From Candidatus Methylomirabilota bacterium (GTDB lineage Bacteria; Methylomirabilota; Methylomirabilia; Methylomirabilales; 2-02-FULL-66-22): a stretch of DNA of 15,605 nucleotides. Position 1 is the stretch's first letter. Each line of letters starts with the position of its first letter. Where the stretch lies: positions 1-15,605 of the forward strand of contig JACQVO010000061.1 in NCBI GenBank assembly GCA_016209725.1, read 5' to 3'. The notes beneath the pieces were generated by a model. That model had not been told where the DNA came from, did no database searches, and worked only from the letters and a program-made list of their open reading frames with translations. Below are positions 1 through 8,666 of this stretch, piece after piece. Position numbers and translations under genes: made by a program.

Positions 1-360
1 CAGATCCTGCTGGCCTACACCTGGCCGGGAAATGTGCGCGAACTCCGCAACGTGACGGAACGGGGGATGATCCTGTGTCAGGGGGAGACGATCCCGGTGG
101 CCTGCCTCCCCGCGGAATTGCAGCAGCTCGGCGGGGGGGTGCCCGCTCCGCCGCCGATTCCCGCCGCGGCGGAGGCGCCCGCGGGGGCGCCGGAGGTCAG
201 CCGATCCCCGGGGGGCCTGGCCACGCTGGAGGAATTGGAGCAGCGCTACATCCGTGAGGTGCTGGCCTCTGTCTCCGGGAATCGGAGCCAGGCGGCCCGT
301 GTCCTCGGCATCTCTCGCTCAACCCTGCAGGACAAGATCCGCAGGTACGGCCTCACGTAG
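1..360 (+). CDS. Sigma-54-dependent response regulator, NtrC family (3' part only)
   Basis: This is the C-terminal 119 residues of an NtrC-type activator; the receiver domain and most of the AAA+ domain lie upstream of the window. Reading from base 1, the fragment opens with the end of the AAA+ domain, including the hallmark WPGNVREL at residues 8-15. A Pro/Ala/Gly-rich linker (about 44-72) follows, then a Fis-type helix-turn-helix (about 74-118) with NRSQAARVLGISRSTLQDKI. Proteins of this family bind enhancer-like sites and use ATP hydrolysis to open sigma-54 RNA polymerase promoters. A sigma-54-like promoter lies 9 bp after the stop codon, in front of another response regulator, so the two genes probably form one signalling locus. 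The family is certain; the signal and targets are not visible. Confidence 0.95.
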   Translation, partial: QILLAYTWPGNVRELRNVTERGMILCQGETIPVACLPAELQQLGGGVPAPPPIPAAAEAPAGAPEVSRSPGGLATLEELEQRYIREVLASVSGNRSQAARVLGISRSTLQDKIRRYGLT

Positions 361-368
361 CCCTCCGT

Positions 369-384
369 TGGTACAGCGCTTGCT
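369..384 (+). promoter_or_regulatory. Candidate sigma-54 promoter (-24/-12)
   Basis: TGGTACAGCGCTTGCT matches the sigma-54 consensus TGGCACG-N4-TTGCW. The invariant GG (370-371) and GC (382-383) are separated by exactly 10 bp. It lies just after the stop codon of an NtrC-family activator and about 75 bp before the ATG of the next gene, so transcription would start near 395. The motif and spacing are seen; function is inferred. Confidence 0.55.
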
Positions 385-457
385 TCCTTGACGGCGTAAC
401 CGTCCGAATTCCGATTCCCGGTCAGCCAGATTGTCCGAATATCTGACAGGAGCCCAC

Positions 458-844
458 ATGCCCGGGGGCGCCCGCATCCTTCTCGTTGACGACGAACCGA
501 CAATTCTGCTGGGCCTTTCCCACGTTCTCCGGCGGGCCGGGGCGGAGGTGATCACCTGCCTCGGACGCGATGAGGCCGAGGAGGCCATTCTGAATCAGAC
601 CTTCGACCTGGCCCTCCTGGACGTCCGCCTTTCGGGCAGCGAGGCCCGCGCCGGCCTGGATCTCCTGACGCTGCTGAAGCAACGCTCCCCCCGCACCCAT
701 GTCATCGTCATGACCGCCTTCGGGACGGACGAGATCCGCCGCGAGGCGATGGCGCGCGGTGCGTCCCATTACTGCGACAAGCCGATCAACTTGGAGCACC
801 TCATGGGGCTGCTCCGGAATCTTCGCCCGGTGCCCACCTGCTAG
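458..844 (+). CDS. Single-domain response regulator (CheY-like receiver)
   Basis: The 128-residue protein is essentially one receiver domain with no output domain. The acidic pocket is D11-D12-E13, the predicted phosphoacceptor is D55 (in LLDVRLS), the conserved Thr is T86 (VMTAFG) and the conserved Lys is K108 (CDKP), so it should be phosphorylation-competent. I chose ATG 458 because AGGAG (447-451) sits 6 bp upstream; an in-frame TTG at 431 would add nine residues with no better ribosome site. It follows a sigma-54 activator and a sigma-54-like promoter, so it may be that activator's target or a phosphorelay partner. A two-copy GTCCGAAT repeat (402-409, 433-440) lies in its leader. No cognate kinase is in the window. 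Confidence 0.9.
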   Translation: MPGGARILLVDDEPTILLGLSHVLRRAGAEVITCLGRDEAEEAILNQTFDLALLDVRLSGSEARAGLDLLTLLKQRSPRTHVIVMTAFGTDEIRREAMARGASHYCDKPINLEHLMGLLRNLRPVPTC

Positions 845-872
845 CTCCCCCCGGGACTCCCGCAGAAGCAGA

Positions 873-906
873 AACGCCCTTCCGGGCATCGCACCGGAAG
901 GGCGTT
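873..906. terminator. Hairpin terminator between convergent genes
   Basis: A perfect 13-bp inverted repeat (AACGCCCTTCCGG at 873-885 and its complement at 894-906) encloses an 8-nt loop. It lies 28 bp after the response-regulator stop and 12 bp beyond the clpB stop. The minus-strand side is followed by a T-rich run (TTTCTGCTTCTG), so it best fits a clpB terminator. It may also stop plus-strand transcription, although that side has no clean T tract. Confidence 0.8.
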
Positions 907-918
907 CGCTTCCGTCGT

Positions 919-3528
919 TCACGTTTCACGTTTCCCGGCCGGGGAGGCGGTCTCCTCGCGGGACAGGATGATCTCTCCGCCCTGGAGGTCCACCTGGATC
1001 TGATCTCCGTCCTGGAACTCCCCATCGAGCAGGCGGCGGGCCAGGGGGTCCTGCACCAGGCGCTGGATCGCCCGCTTGAGGGGCCGCGCCCCGTAGAGGG
1101 GATCGAATCCCTCGCGGGCAAGAAACTCCTTCGCCCGTTCGGTGACGTTGAGCTCCAGCTTTCGGCCGGCCAGGCGGCGTTGGAGATGGCCCAACTGGAT
1201 GCCCACGATCTGCTTGATCTGGATTGCCCCCAACCGATGGAAGATGACCGTTTCGTCCACGCGGTTCAGGAATTCCGGACGGAACGCCGTCTTCAGCAGC
1301 TCCCCGATCTTCTCCCGGATCTCGGCATCGTCCAGATCCTCCTGGAGATACTGACTCCCCAGGTTGGACGTCATGATGATCAGGGTGTTCTTGAAATCCA
1401 CGGTGCGCCCGTGGCCGTCGGTCAAGCGGCCTTCGTCCAGGACCTGGAGCAGGATGTTGAAGACCTCGCCGTGGGCCTTCTCCATCTCGTCGAAGAGGAC
1501 GACGGTGTACGGCCGGCGGCGGACCGCCTCGGTAAGGTAGCCACCCTCCTCGTATCCCACGTAGCCGGGCGGGGCGCCGATCAGGCGAGCCACCGAGTGC
1601 TTCTCCATGTACTCGGACATGTCCAGACGGACGAGGGCCCGTTCATCGTCGAAAAGGAACTCGGCTAGCGCTCGGGCCAGCTCCGTCTTGCCGACCCCCG
1701 TCGGCCCCAGGAACAGGAACGAGCCCAGGGGCCGGTTCTCGTCCTGCAATCCCGCCCGCGCCCGCCGGATGGCATTGGAGACCGCCATGATGGCTTCGGC
1801 CTGACCCACCACGCGCTGCCGCAGCCGGTCCTCCATCCTCAGGAGCTTCTGGGCCTCGGCCTGGAGCATCTTGGCCACCGGGATCCCGGTCCAGCGCGAG
1901 ACCACTTGGGCGATGTCCTCCTCGTCCACCTCTTCCTTGAGCATCCGCTCCGGCCCCTGCACGGCGGCCAGGGCGGCCTGTTCGGCTGTGAGTTCCTTCT
2001 CCAGTCCCACCAGGCGGCCGTACCGGATCTCGGCGACCCTCCCCAGGTTCCCCTCGCGCTCCGCCTTCTCCGCGGCCAGCCGGGCTGTCTCGATCTGCTC
2101 CTTCAGCGCGCGGATGCGCTGGATGATGGCTTTCTCCTTCTCCCAGCGGCCGCGCAGGACGGTCTCCTGTTTCTCCAGCTCCGACAGCTCGGCTTCCAGC
2201 CGCTCCAGGCGGTCCAGGGTGCCCGGGTCGGTCTCGCGCTTCATCGCCTCCCGCTCGATGTTGAGCTGGCGGATCTTGCGTTCGACCTCGTCCAGTTCGG
2301 ACGGCAGGCTGTCAATTTCCATCCGGAGCATGCTGGCCGCCTCGTCCATCAGGTCAATGGCCTTGTCGGGGAGGAAGCGATCGGTGATGTACCGGTGGGA
2401 CAGGGTCGCCGCGGCCACCAGGGCCGCGTCCCGGATGCGCACCCCGTGGTGGACCTCGTATCGCTCGCGCAGTCCGCGCAGGATCGAGATCGTGTCCTCG
2501 ACGCTGGGCTGGCGGACGAGGATGGGCTGGAAGCGCCGCTCCAGGGCCGCGTCTTTCTCGATGCGCTTCCGGTACTCGTCCAGCGTGGTCGCACCCACGC
2601 AGCGGAGTTCCCCGCGGGCCAGGGCGGGCTTCAGCATGTTGCTGGCATCCACCGCCCCCTCGGCCGCCCCGGCGCCCACCAGGGTGTGCAACTCGTCGAT
2701 GAACAGGATGATGCGGCCCGAGGCCTCGGTGACCTCCTTGAGGAGGGCTTTGAGCCGGTCCTCGAATTCCCCCCGGTATTTCGTGCCGGCCACCAGCGCC
2801 CCCAAGTCGAGGGCCACGACCCGCTTCTCCTTGAGCGACTCGGGGACGTCCCCGCGCACGACGCGCTGGGCCAGGCCCTCCACGATGGCCGTCTTCCCGA
2901 CGCCCGGCTCGCCGATCAGCACCGGGTTGTTCTTCGTCCGCCGCGAGAGCACCTGGATCACCCGCCGGATCTCCTCATCACGGCCGATCACCGGATCCAG
3001 CTTCCCCTTCTGGGCCAAGTCCGTGAGGTCCCGGCTGTAACGCTCCAGGGCCTGGTACTTCTCCTCCGGGCTGGGGTCGGTGACGCGCTGGCCCCCCCGC
3101 ATGGACTGGAGGGCGGCGTAGACACCGTCCTTGCTCACGCCGTTCGCCCGCAGCACCTGGGCGGCAACGCCCGAGGCGTCCTCCAGAATTCCGAGGAACA
3201 GGTGTTCGACGCTGATATATTCGTCCTTGAGCCGTCCGGCCTCCTCCTGGGCCCGCTTGAAGATCTCGTTCAGCCGTGGCGTGAGGTATGTCTGCGTCGG
3301 CCCGTAGACCTTTGGCAATCTCCCGAGTTCCTCGCGAAGGGCGGCAGCGATCTTCCTCGGGCTTGCGCCCACCTTCTGCAGCATGGGAATCAGGATCCCC
3401 TCTTGCTGATCGGCCAGGGCCAGAAGCAGGTGCTCGACATCCACTGCTTGATGCTGCATCTCATCCGCCGTCTTTTGGGCGGCCTGAATGGCCTCCTGGG
3501 CCTTGAATGTAAACTGGTCGAACCGCAT
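919..3528 (-). CDS. clpB: ATP-dependent disaggregase ClpB (Hsp100)
   Basis: The full-length 869-residue protein (E. coli ClpB has 857) is a cytoplasmic hexameric disaggregase that pulls polypeptides out of aggregates with DnaK's help. Domains in order: a Clp N domain (about 1-148); AAA+ domain 1 with Walker A GEPGVGKT (206-213), Walker B ILFIDE (274-279) and pore loop GTKYRGEFE (248-256); a coiled-coil middle domain (about 405-530); and AAA+ domain 2 with Walker A GPTGVGKT (608-615) and Walker B VVLFDE (676-681). The middle domain separates it from ClpA and ClpX. The ATG is preceded by AAGGAG about 9 bp upstream. It has its own AT-rich promoter region and a terminator. The last codons and stop lie in a short ACGTGAA tandem repeat. 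No dnaK or grpE is nearby. Confidence 0.97.
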   Translation of the reverse strand: MRFDQFTFKAQEAIQAAQKTADEMQHQAVDVEHLLLALADQQEGILIPMLQKVGASPRKIAAALREELGRLPKVYGPTQTYLTPRLNEIFKRAQEEAGRLKDEYISVEHLFLGILEDASGVAAQVLRANGVSKDGVYAALQSMRGGQRVTDPSPEEKYQALERYSRDLTDLAQKGKLDPVIGRDEEIRRVIQVLSRRTKNNPVLIGEPGVGKTAIVEGLAQRVVRGDVPESLKEKRVVALDLGALVAGTKYRGEFEDRLKALLKEVTEASGRIILFIDELHTLVGAGAAEGAVDASNMLKPALARGELRCVGATTLDEYRKRIEKDAALERRFQPILVRQPSVEDTISILRGLRERYEVHHGVRIRDAALVAAATLSHRYITDRFLPDKAIDLMDEAASMLRMEIDSLPSELDEVERKIRQLNIEREAMKRETDPGTLDRLERLEAELSELEKQETVLRGRWEKEKAIIQRIRALKEQIETARLAAEKAEREGNLGRVAEIRYGRLVGLEKELTAEQAALAAVQGPERMLKEEVDEEDIAQVVSRWTGIPVAKMLQAEAQKLLRMEDRLRQRVVGQAEAIMAVSNAIRRARAGLQDENRPLGSFLFLGPTGVGKTELARALAEFLFDDERALVRLDMSEYMEKHSVARLIGAPPGYVGYEEGGYLTEAVRRRPYTVVLFDEMEKAHGEVFNILLQVLDEGRLTDGHGRTVDFKNTLIIMTSNLGSQYLQEDLDDAEIREKIGELLKTAFRPEFLNRVDETVIFHRLGAIQIKQIVGIQLGHLQRRLAGRKLELNVTERAKEFLAREGFDPLYGARPLKRAIQRLVQDPLARRLLDGEFQDGDQIQVDLQGGEIILSREETASPAGKRET

Positions 3529-3578
3529 GTGAATCTTCTCCTTCTTCTAACTAAAAAGTCAATCCAGATATGATTGCT

Positions 3579-3613
3579 TTGACAATATGAAACCTGAGCC
3601 ATATTATGTCAAG
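3579..3613 (-). promoter_or_regulatory. clpB promoter with symmetrical, HspR-like operator
   Basis: On the minus strand a perfect -35 TTGACA (3612-3607) is followed 17 bp later by CATATT (3589-3584; 4/6 to the -10 consensus), about 55 bp before the clpB ATG. The block is nearly palindromic, so the plus strand also carries TTGACA (3579-3584), a 17-bp spacer and TATTAT (3602-3607), a facing promoter. Within it, CCTGAGC-N7-TGTCAAG (3593-3613) matches the HspR operator HAIR (CTTGAGT-N7-ACTCAAG) at 10 of 14 positions. The region is much more AT-rich than its surroundings. The promoter is well supported; HspR control is only suggested. Confidence 0.6.
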
Positions 3614-3653
3614 TATTTTCATTAGAGAACACAGGTAGCAGCATAAGCAGGTG

Positions 3654-4270
3654 TCAGCCCTCTGAAAAAGGTGGGCGAAGGACCCCATGCCGGCGAAGGA
3701 TCGATTCGATGGCCTGGCGATCCTCATCGCCCGCTGGCGCGAGCGGGGGGGACGGACGCCCGTTGCCCAACCCGACCAGGGCGCATGCGGCCTTGAGGGC
3801 GGGCAGCCAGTGGCCGTGTCCGTGCAGTGTGGCGAGGTTCGTGATCTGGCGTTGGAGATCGGCGCAGGTCGCGGCATCCCCCTTCGCCGCGGCCTCACGG
3901 AGGGAGACGAACAAGCGGGGAGCGAAGTTGGCCATCCCCGGCACCAGTCCATCCGCCCCCAGCAACAGACTTGCAGCACCGAGGGATTCGTCTCCCGGCA
4001 GGACACGAAACGTCGGCCGCGCCTGTTTCACGGCGAGGAACTGTTGAAACGCCTCGAAGCTGCCCGCCGAGTCCTTGATGCCCAGGAAGAGGCCGTTGCA
4101 CCCGCCTCCCAGGATGTGCTCCACCAGCCCGCCAATGGCGGGGCCATCCGGATCCCCCGAGATGGTCAGCGGGGAGATCATCGGCGGAACCACGCCACAG
4201 AGCGCCGTCTCCCACGACCACCCCTTGCCGGTCCCACCTCTCCGGTCCACCGTTTCCCCCCTTCCCCGCT

Positions 4271-4274
<4 letters not shown>
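3654..4274 (-). pseudogene. DapA/NanA-family lyase with large internal deletion
   Basis: The open frame encodes 206 residues; dihydrodipicolinate synthase/N-acetylneuraminate lyase family TIM barrels have about 290-300. The family start (GVVPPMISPLT, 27-37) and first helix (GGLVEHILGGGCNGLFLG, 48-65) run directly into IKDSAGS (66-72), which carries the Schiff-base lysine (K67) and normally lies about 100 residues further on. The GTTGE motif and catalytic-Tyr region are therefore absent. The frame is intact and the C-terminal half looks normal. The protein cannot form a complete barrel, so it is probably inactive, a recent deletion or an assembly error. ATG 4274 overlaps the oppF stop (ATGA), marking it as the last opp-operon gene. 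The first 25 residues are unlike the family, so the true start may lie further in. Confidence 0.7.
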
Positions 4275-5287
<1,013 letters not shown>

Positions 5288-5289
5288 GA

Positions 5290-6309
5290 TCAGGTCCGAT
5301 CGTAGAGGAAGCAGCTCACCGCCTGCCCGTCGCCCACGACCGTGAGCCCGGGCTCGGCCTTGTCGCACGTCCCTGGCATGAAGTCTGGGCAGCGGGGATG
5401 GAACGGACAACCTGCCGGCCGATTGTAGGGGTGCGGGATGGAGCCGGCGATGGTCGGCAGCTCCGCCCGGGCGGTGGAATGGATGCTGGGGATAGACCGG
5501 AGGAGTGCCTGGGTGTATGGGTGCTTGGCGTTGTGGAAGATGGCGTCCGCCGGGCCCTCCTCCACCACGCGCCCCAGGTACATGACCACCACGGTTTCGC
5601 ACATCTCGGCCACCACGCCCAGGTTGTGGGTGATCAGGATGATGGTCATCCCCTCCCGCTCCTGCAGGGAGCGCAGGAGGTCCAAGATCTGCGCCTGCGT
5701 GGTGACGTCCAGCGCCGTCGTCGGCTCGTCGGCGATGAGGATGCGCGGGCCGCAGGAGAGGGCCATGGCAATCATGGCGCGCTGGCGCAGGCCCCCGCTG
5801 AGCTCAAAGGCGAACTCGTCGATGCGCCGCTCGGGCTTGGGGATGCCCACAGAGCGGAACGCGGCGATGGCCCTTTCGCGCGCCTCCTGCGTACTGACGG
5901 GGTGATGCAGCCGGATCGTCTCAACGATCTGGTTGCCGACTGTGTGAACGGGACTGAAGGAGGTCATGGGCTCCTGGAAGACCAGCCCGATGTCCCCGCC
6001 CCGGATCTGGCGCATCTCCTGGCTTTGCGGGTCGAGCTGGGCCAGGTCCACCTGGGAGCCGTTCTGCTGCAGCAGGATGGCGCCCCCCACGATCCGACCG
6101 GGCCGCTCCACGATCCGGAGGATGGAACGGGCCGCCACGCTCTTCCCGCAGCCGCTCTCGCCCACGATGCCGAGCGTCGTCCGCGGCAGGAGGTCGAAGC
6201 TGGCCCCATCCACCGCCTTGACGGTGCCCTCGTCCGGGAAGAAGTAGGTCTTCAGGTCGCGCACCGAGAGGATCGGCGCCGCGCTACTCTCCGTGACTGT
6301 GTTGATCAC
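5290..6309 (-). CDS. oppD: Oligopeptide/dipeptide ABC transporter ATPase, OppD type
   Basis: This 339-residue ATPase is the partner of OppF. It has Walker A GESGCGKS (50-57), Q-loop Q112, signature LSGGLRQR (170-177), Walker B ILIADEP (190-196) and switch His228. A C-terminal oligopeptide-transporter domain ends in PAGCPFHPRCPDFMPGTC. The likely start is GTG 6309, giving MINTVTESSAAPILSVRDLKT; GGAGG lies about 12 bp upstream, which is rather far. It is separated from oppC by 128 bp holding a large inverted-repeat element, the widest gap in the operon, so ATPase expression may be set separately from the permeases. The stop is followed almost immediately by the oppF ATG. Confidence 0.93.
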   Translation of the reverse strand: MINTVTESSAAPILSVRDLKTYFFPDEGTVKAVDGASFDLLPRTTLGIVGESGCGKSVAARSILRIVERPGRIVGGAILLQQNGSQVDLAQLDPQSQEMRQIRGGDIGLVFQEPMTSFSPVHTVGNQIVETIRLHHPVSTQEARERAIAAFRSVGIPKPERRIDEFAFELSGGLRQRAMIAMALSCGPRILIADEPTTALDVTTQAQILDLLRSLQEREGMTIILITHNLGVVAEMCETVVVMYLGRVVEEGPADAIFHNAKHPYTQALLRSIPSIHSTARAELPTIAGSIPHPYNRPAGCPFHPRCPDFMPGTCDKAEPGLTVVGDGQAVSCFLYDRT

Positions 6310-6358
6310 TTGTCCGCTCTTCCTCCGTCCCTTCCAAAGGTGGCCGTCGAGGGCCTTT

Positions 6359-6427
6359 CGACAGCGACCGGGAGATCCGACAGTCCCGCCTCGGCGGGAT
6401 CACTATCCCTGTCGGATATCGCTGTCG
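6359..6427. repeat. Nested inverted-repeat element between oppC and oppD
   Basis: Three nested pairs of complementary arms fill the oppC-oppD gap: CGACAGCGA (6359-6367) with TCGCTGTCG (6419-6427); ATCCGACAG (6375-6383) with CTGTCGGAT (6409-6417); and TCCCGCC (6384-6390) with GGCGGGA (6393-6399). Single-stranded bulges of 7, 9 and 1 nt separate them. The RNA would form one long bulged hairpin of 25 base pairs in either direction. It could be a REP-like or processing/stability element, or an attenuator tuning oppD-oppF. There is no T tract, so simple termination is less likely. Confidence 0.75.
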
Positions 6428-6437
6428 GTTCTTCGTC

Positions 6438-7595
6438 TCATTGTCCGTAGGGATCCGCGGCGTCGCGCAGACCGTCGCCCATGAAGTTGAAGGCCAGGAT
6501 CACGATGGTCACCGGGATCGAGGGGATCAGCAGCCAGGGCGAGATCGCCAGGGCCTGGATGTTCTGCGCCTGCTGCAGGAGGACGCCCCAGCTTATGGCC
6601 GGCGGCCGCAGGCCCAGGCCGAGGAAGCTGAGGGAGGTCTCGCTGATGATCATGGCCGGGATGGCCAGGGTCGTGGCGGCGATGATGTGGCTCAGGAACG
6701 ACGGCACCAGGTGCGTGAAGATGATCCGCATCTGCCCGCAGCCGCACAGCTCCGCCGCCATGACGAAGTCCTCCTGGCGGAGGGAGAGGAAGCGGCCCCG
6801 CACCACCCGGGCCAGCTCGGTCCAGCCGATGAGCGAGATGATGATGGTGATGGCGAAGTAGATCTGGATAACGGTCCAGTCGTTGGGCAGCGCGGCTGCC
6901 AGCCCCATCCACAGGGGAATGGTCGGGATGGAGCGCAAGATCTCGATGACGCGCTGGATGATGGTGTCGAGGACGCCCCCGTAGAGGCCCGAGATGCCTC
7001 CCAGAAAGACCCCCAGGATCAGGCTGAGGCTGACGCCGACCAGCCCGATGATGAGCGAGGTCTGCGTCCCGTACATGAGGCGGGACCAGAGATCGCGCCC
7101 CTGCTCGTCGGTGCCCAACAGGAACAGGGTCTCCTCCGCGGTTGCTCCCTCGACGCCGATGAGGTGGCGATCCATGGGAATCAGGCCGAACACCCGGTAC
7201 TCGAAGCCCCGGGCGAAGAAGCGCACCGGGATCTTCTTCTCCGGGTCCGGCGTATAGACCCGCTTGAACGTGGCGGGGTCGCGCTTGCCGGTGAGGCCGT
7301 AGACGTGGGGGGCGAAGCGCCCCTCGTCGAACCAGTGGATCCGATGCGGCGGGAGCAGGGACCGCTGGGCCTCGGAGGCCAGGGGGTCCGAATAGGCGAG
7401 GAAATCGGCGAAGACCACCACCAGATAAAAGAGAAATACGATCACCGTGCTGAGCATGGCCAGGCGGTGCTTCTTGAACCGCCACCACATGAGCTGCCAC
7501 TGGGTGGCGACAGAGATCCGCTCCTCGGCTACCGAGGGCAGCAGCGCGACCTCCTCGTCAACAACCGCTCCGGGGCGAACCGTGGGCTCGGTCAT
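6438..7595 (-). CDS. oppC: Oligopeptide ABC transporter permease, OppC type, with long periplasmic insertion
   Basis: This 385-residue inner-membrane permease is longer than ordinary OppC/DppC (about 300). The N-terminal cytoplasmic stretch contains an amphipathic WWRFKKHRLAM entry helix. The first membrane span is about 48-68, followed by a roughly 85-residue extracytoplasmic insertion (72-158; PHRIHWFDEGRF and FKRVYTPDPEKKIPVRFFARG) before the conserved LGTDEQGRD (160-168). The remaining spans follow, with the EAA-type coupling loop at ELARVVRGRFLSLRQEDFVMAAELCGC that contacts the ATPases. The ending GDGLRDAADP is typical of the family. The ATG overlaps the oppB stop (ATGA), so the two permeases are translationally coupled. 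The insertion is a subfamily feature that probably contacts the unusually large binding protein. Confidence 0.94.
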   Translation of the reverse strand: MTEPTVRPGAVVDEEVALLPSVAEERISVATQWQLMWWRFKKHRLAMLSTVIVFLFYLVVVFADFLAYSDPLASEAQRSLLPPHRIHWFDEGRFAPHVYGLTGKRDPATFKRVYTPDPEKKIPVRFFARGFEYRVFGLIPMDRHLIGVEGATAEETLFLLGTDEQGRDLWSRLMYGTQTSLIIGLVGVSLSLILGVFLGGISGLYGGVLDTIIQRVIEILRSIPTIPLWMGLAAALPNDWTVIQIYFAITIIISLIGWTELARVVRGRFLSLRQEDFVMAAELCGCGQMRIIFTHLVPSFLSHIIAATTLAIPAMIISETSLSFLGLGLRPPAISWGVLLQQAQNIQALAISPWLLIPSIPVTIVILAFNFMGDGLRDAADPYGQ

Positions 7596-8584
7596 TGCCT
7601 CCCCTCGAACCGGATGCGGGGATCAATCCACATCAGGAGGAGGTCTGAGATGAACGTCCCGATGACCGTCATGACGCCCAGCAGCAGGACGATGGTCCCG
7701 GCCAGGAACATGTCCTGGGCCACCAGAGACTTGAGGAGGAGCGGCCCCACCGTGGGCAGGCTCAGGACCAGCGAGACGATGATGCTCCCCGAGACCACAT
7801 ACGGGAGCAGGTACCCGATGGTGCTGGCGAACGGGTTCAGGGCCACCCGGACCGGATACTTGATGATCAACCGGCCCTCGGACAGGCCGCGGGCGCGGGC
7901 GGTAACGACGTAGGGCTTGCCCAGCTCGTCCAGCAGGTTCGCCCGCATGATACGGATGAGCTGCGCCGTCCCGGCCAGACCCAGGATCAGGGCCGGCAGG
8001 GGCAGGTGCTTCGTCAGATCCCAGAGCTTGGCGAGCGTCCAGGGGGCCTCGGCGAACTCGTCGGAGAAGAGGCCCCCGATGTTGGCGTTGAAGAGCGTGA
8101 AGCCGAAGTACATGAGGATCAGGGCCAGCATGAAGCTGGGGACGGCCAGGCCGATGAAGCCGATGAAAGTGGCCACGTAGTCCCCCCACGAGTACTGGCG
8201 CACCGCCGAATAGACGCCGATGGGCAAGGCCGCACACCAGGTGAAGATGATCGCCGCCACGGAAACCACCATGGTGAGATAGATGCGGTCCCCGATCACC
8301 TCCGCCACGGGCCGGCCGTATTCCAGGGCCATGCCGAAATTCCCCTGGAGGACCATCTTCATCCAGCGGATGTACTGGATGTACTGCGGCTGGTCCAGGC
8401 CGTACTGCTGGCGGAGGGCATTCGCCTCCTGCTCGGAGACGAAGCTGCCCGAGGACGACATCTGGGCGATGTAGGAGGTGATGTAGTCACCCGGCGGAAG
8501 TTGGATGACGACGAAGGAGAGGACGGAGACCGCCCACGTCGTGAGGATGGCCAGAATCAGCCGGCGCACCAGATACGCAAGCAT
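7592..8584 (-). CDS. oppB: Oligopeptide ABC transporter permease, OppB type
   Basis: This 330-residue inner-membrane permease starts with the diagnostic OppB/DppB N terminus MLAYLVRRLILAILTTWAVSV, where the first span lies, followed by a periplasmic loop (QYGLDQPQYIQYIRWM, about 64-79). The EAA-type loop is at RIMRANLLDELGKPYVVTARARGLSEGRLI, and the C terminus WIDPRIRFEGRQ is typical. It forms the translocation pore with OppC. The ATG at 8584 follows a G-rich stretch (GGGGGGCGGGAA) serving as ribosome site. A strong hairpin lies between it and oppA, an arrangement that often lets the binding protein be made in excess of the membrane parts. Confidence 0.95.
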   Translation of the reverse strand: MLAYLVRRLILAILTTWAVSVLSFVVIQLPPGDYITSYIAQMSSSGSFVSEQEANALRQQYGLDQPQYIQYIRWMKMVLQGNFGMALEYGRPVAEVIGDRIYLTMVVSVAAIIFTWCAALPIGVYSAVRQYSWGDYVATFIGFIGLAVPSFMLALILMYFGFTLFNANIGGLFSDEFAEAPWTLAKLWDLTKHLPLPALILGLAGTAQLIRIMRANLLDELGKPYVVTARARGLSEGRLIIKYPVRVALNPFASTIGYLLPYVVSGSIIVSLVLSLPTVGPLLLKSLVAQDMFLAGTIVLLLGVMTVIGTFISDLLLMWIDPRIRFEGRQ

Positions 8585-8608
8585 TTCCCGCCCCCCCTGT
8601 CGAGGGAC

Positions 8609-8641
8609 GGCGACCGCCCGACACGGCGTCGGGCGGTCGCC
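8609..8641 (-). terminator. oppA-oppB intergenic hairpin (mRNA stabiliser or partial terminator)
   Basis: A perfect 14-bp GC-rich stem (8609-8622 with 8628-8641) encloses the loop ACGGC. It lies 25 bp beyond the oppA stop and 24 bp before the oppB start. There is no T tract, so it more likely protects the oppA 3' end from exonucleases or causes partial attenuation, giving more binding protein than permease. Confidence 0.75.
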
Positions 8642-8666
8642 TCAACCATGAACCCTCGTTTCCGGG

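Noticed and set aside
1906..3573. 555-codon plus-strand open frame antisense to clpB
   Set aside because: It is a mirror of the ClpB reading frame in GC-rich DNA. Its product is Leu/Val/Gly/Asp-rich without domains, while the opposite strand encodes an unmistakable ClpB.
6441..7913. 490-codon plus-strand open frame across oppC and oppB
   Set aside because: It is antisense to two confident permease genes. The product is Gly/Asp/His/Gln-rich with no hydrophobic core or motif.
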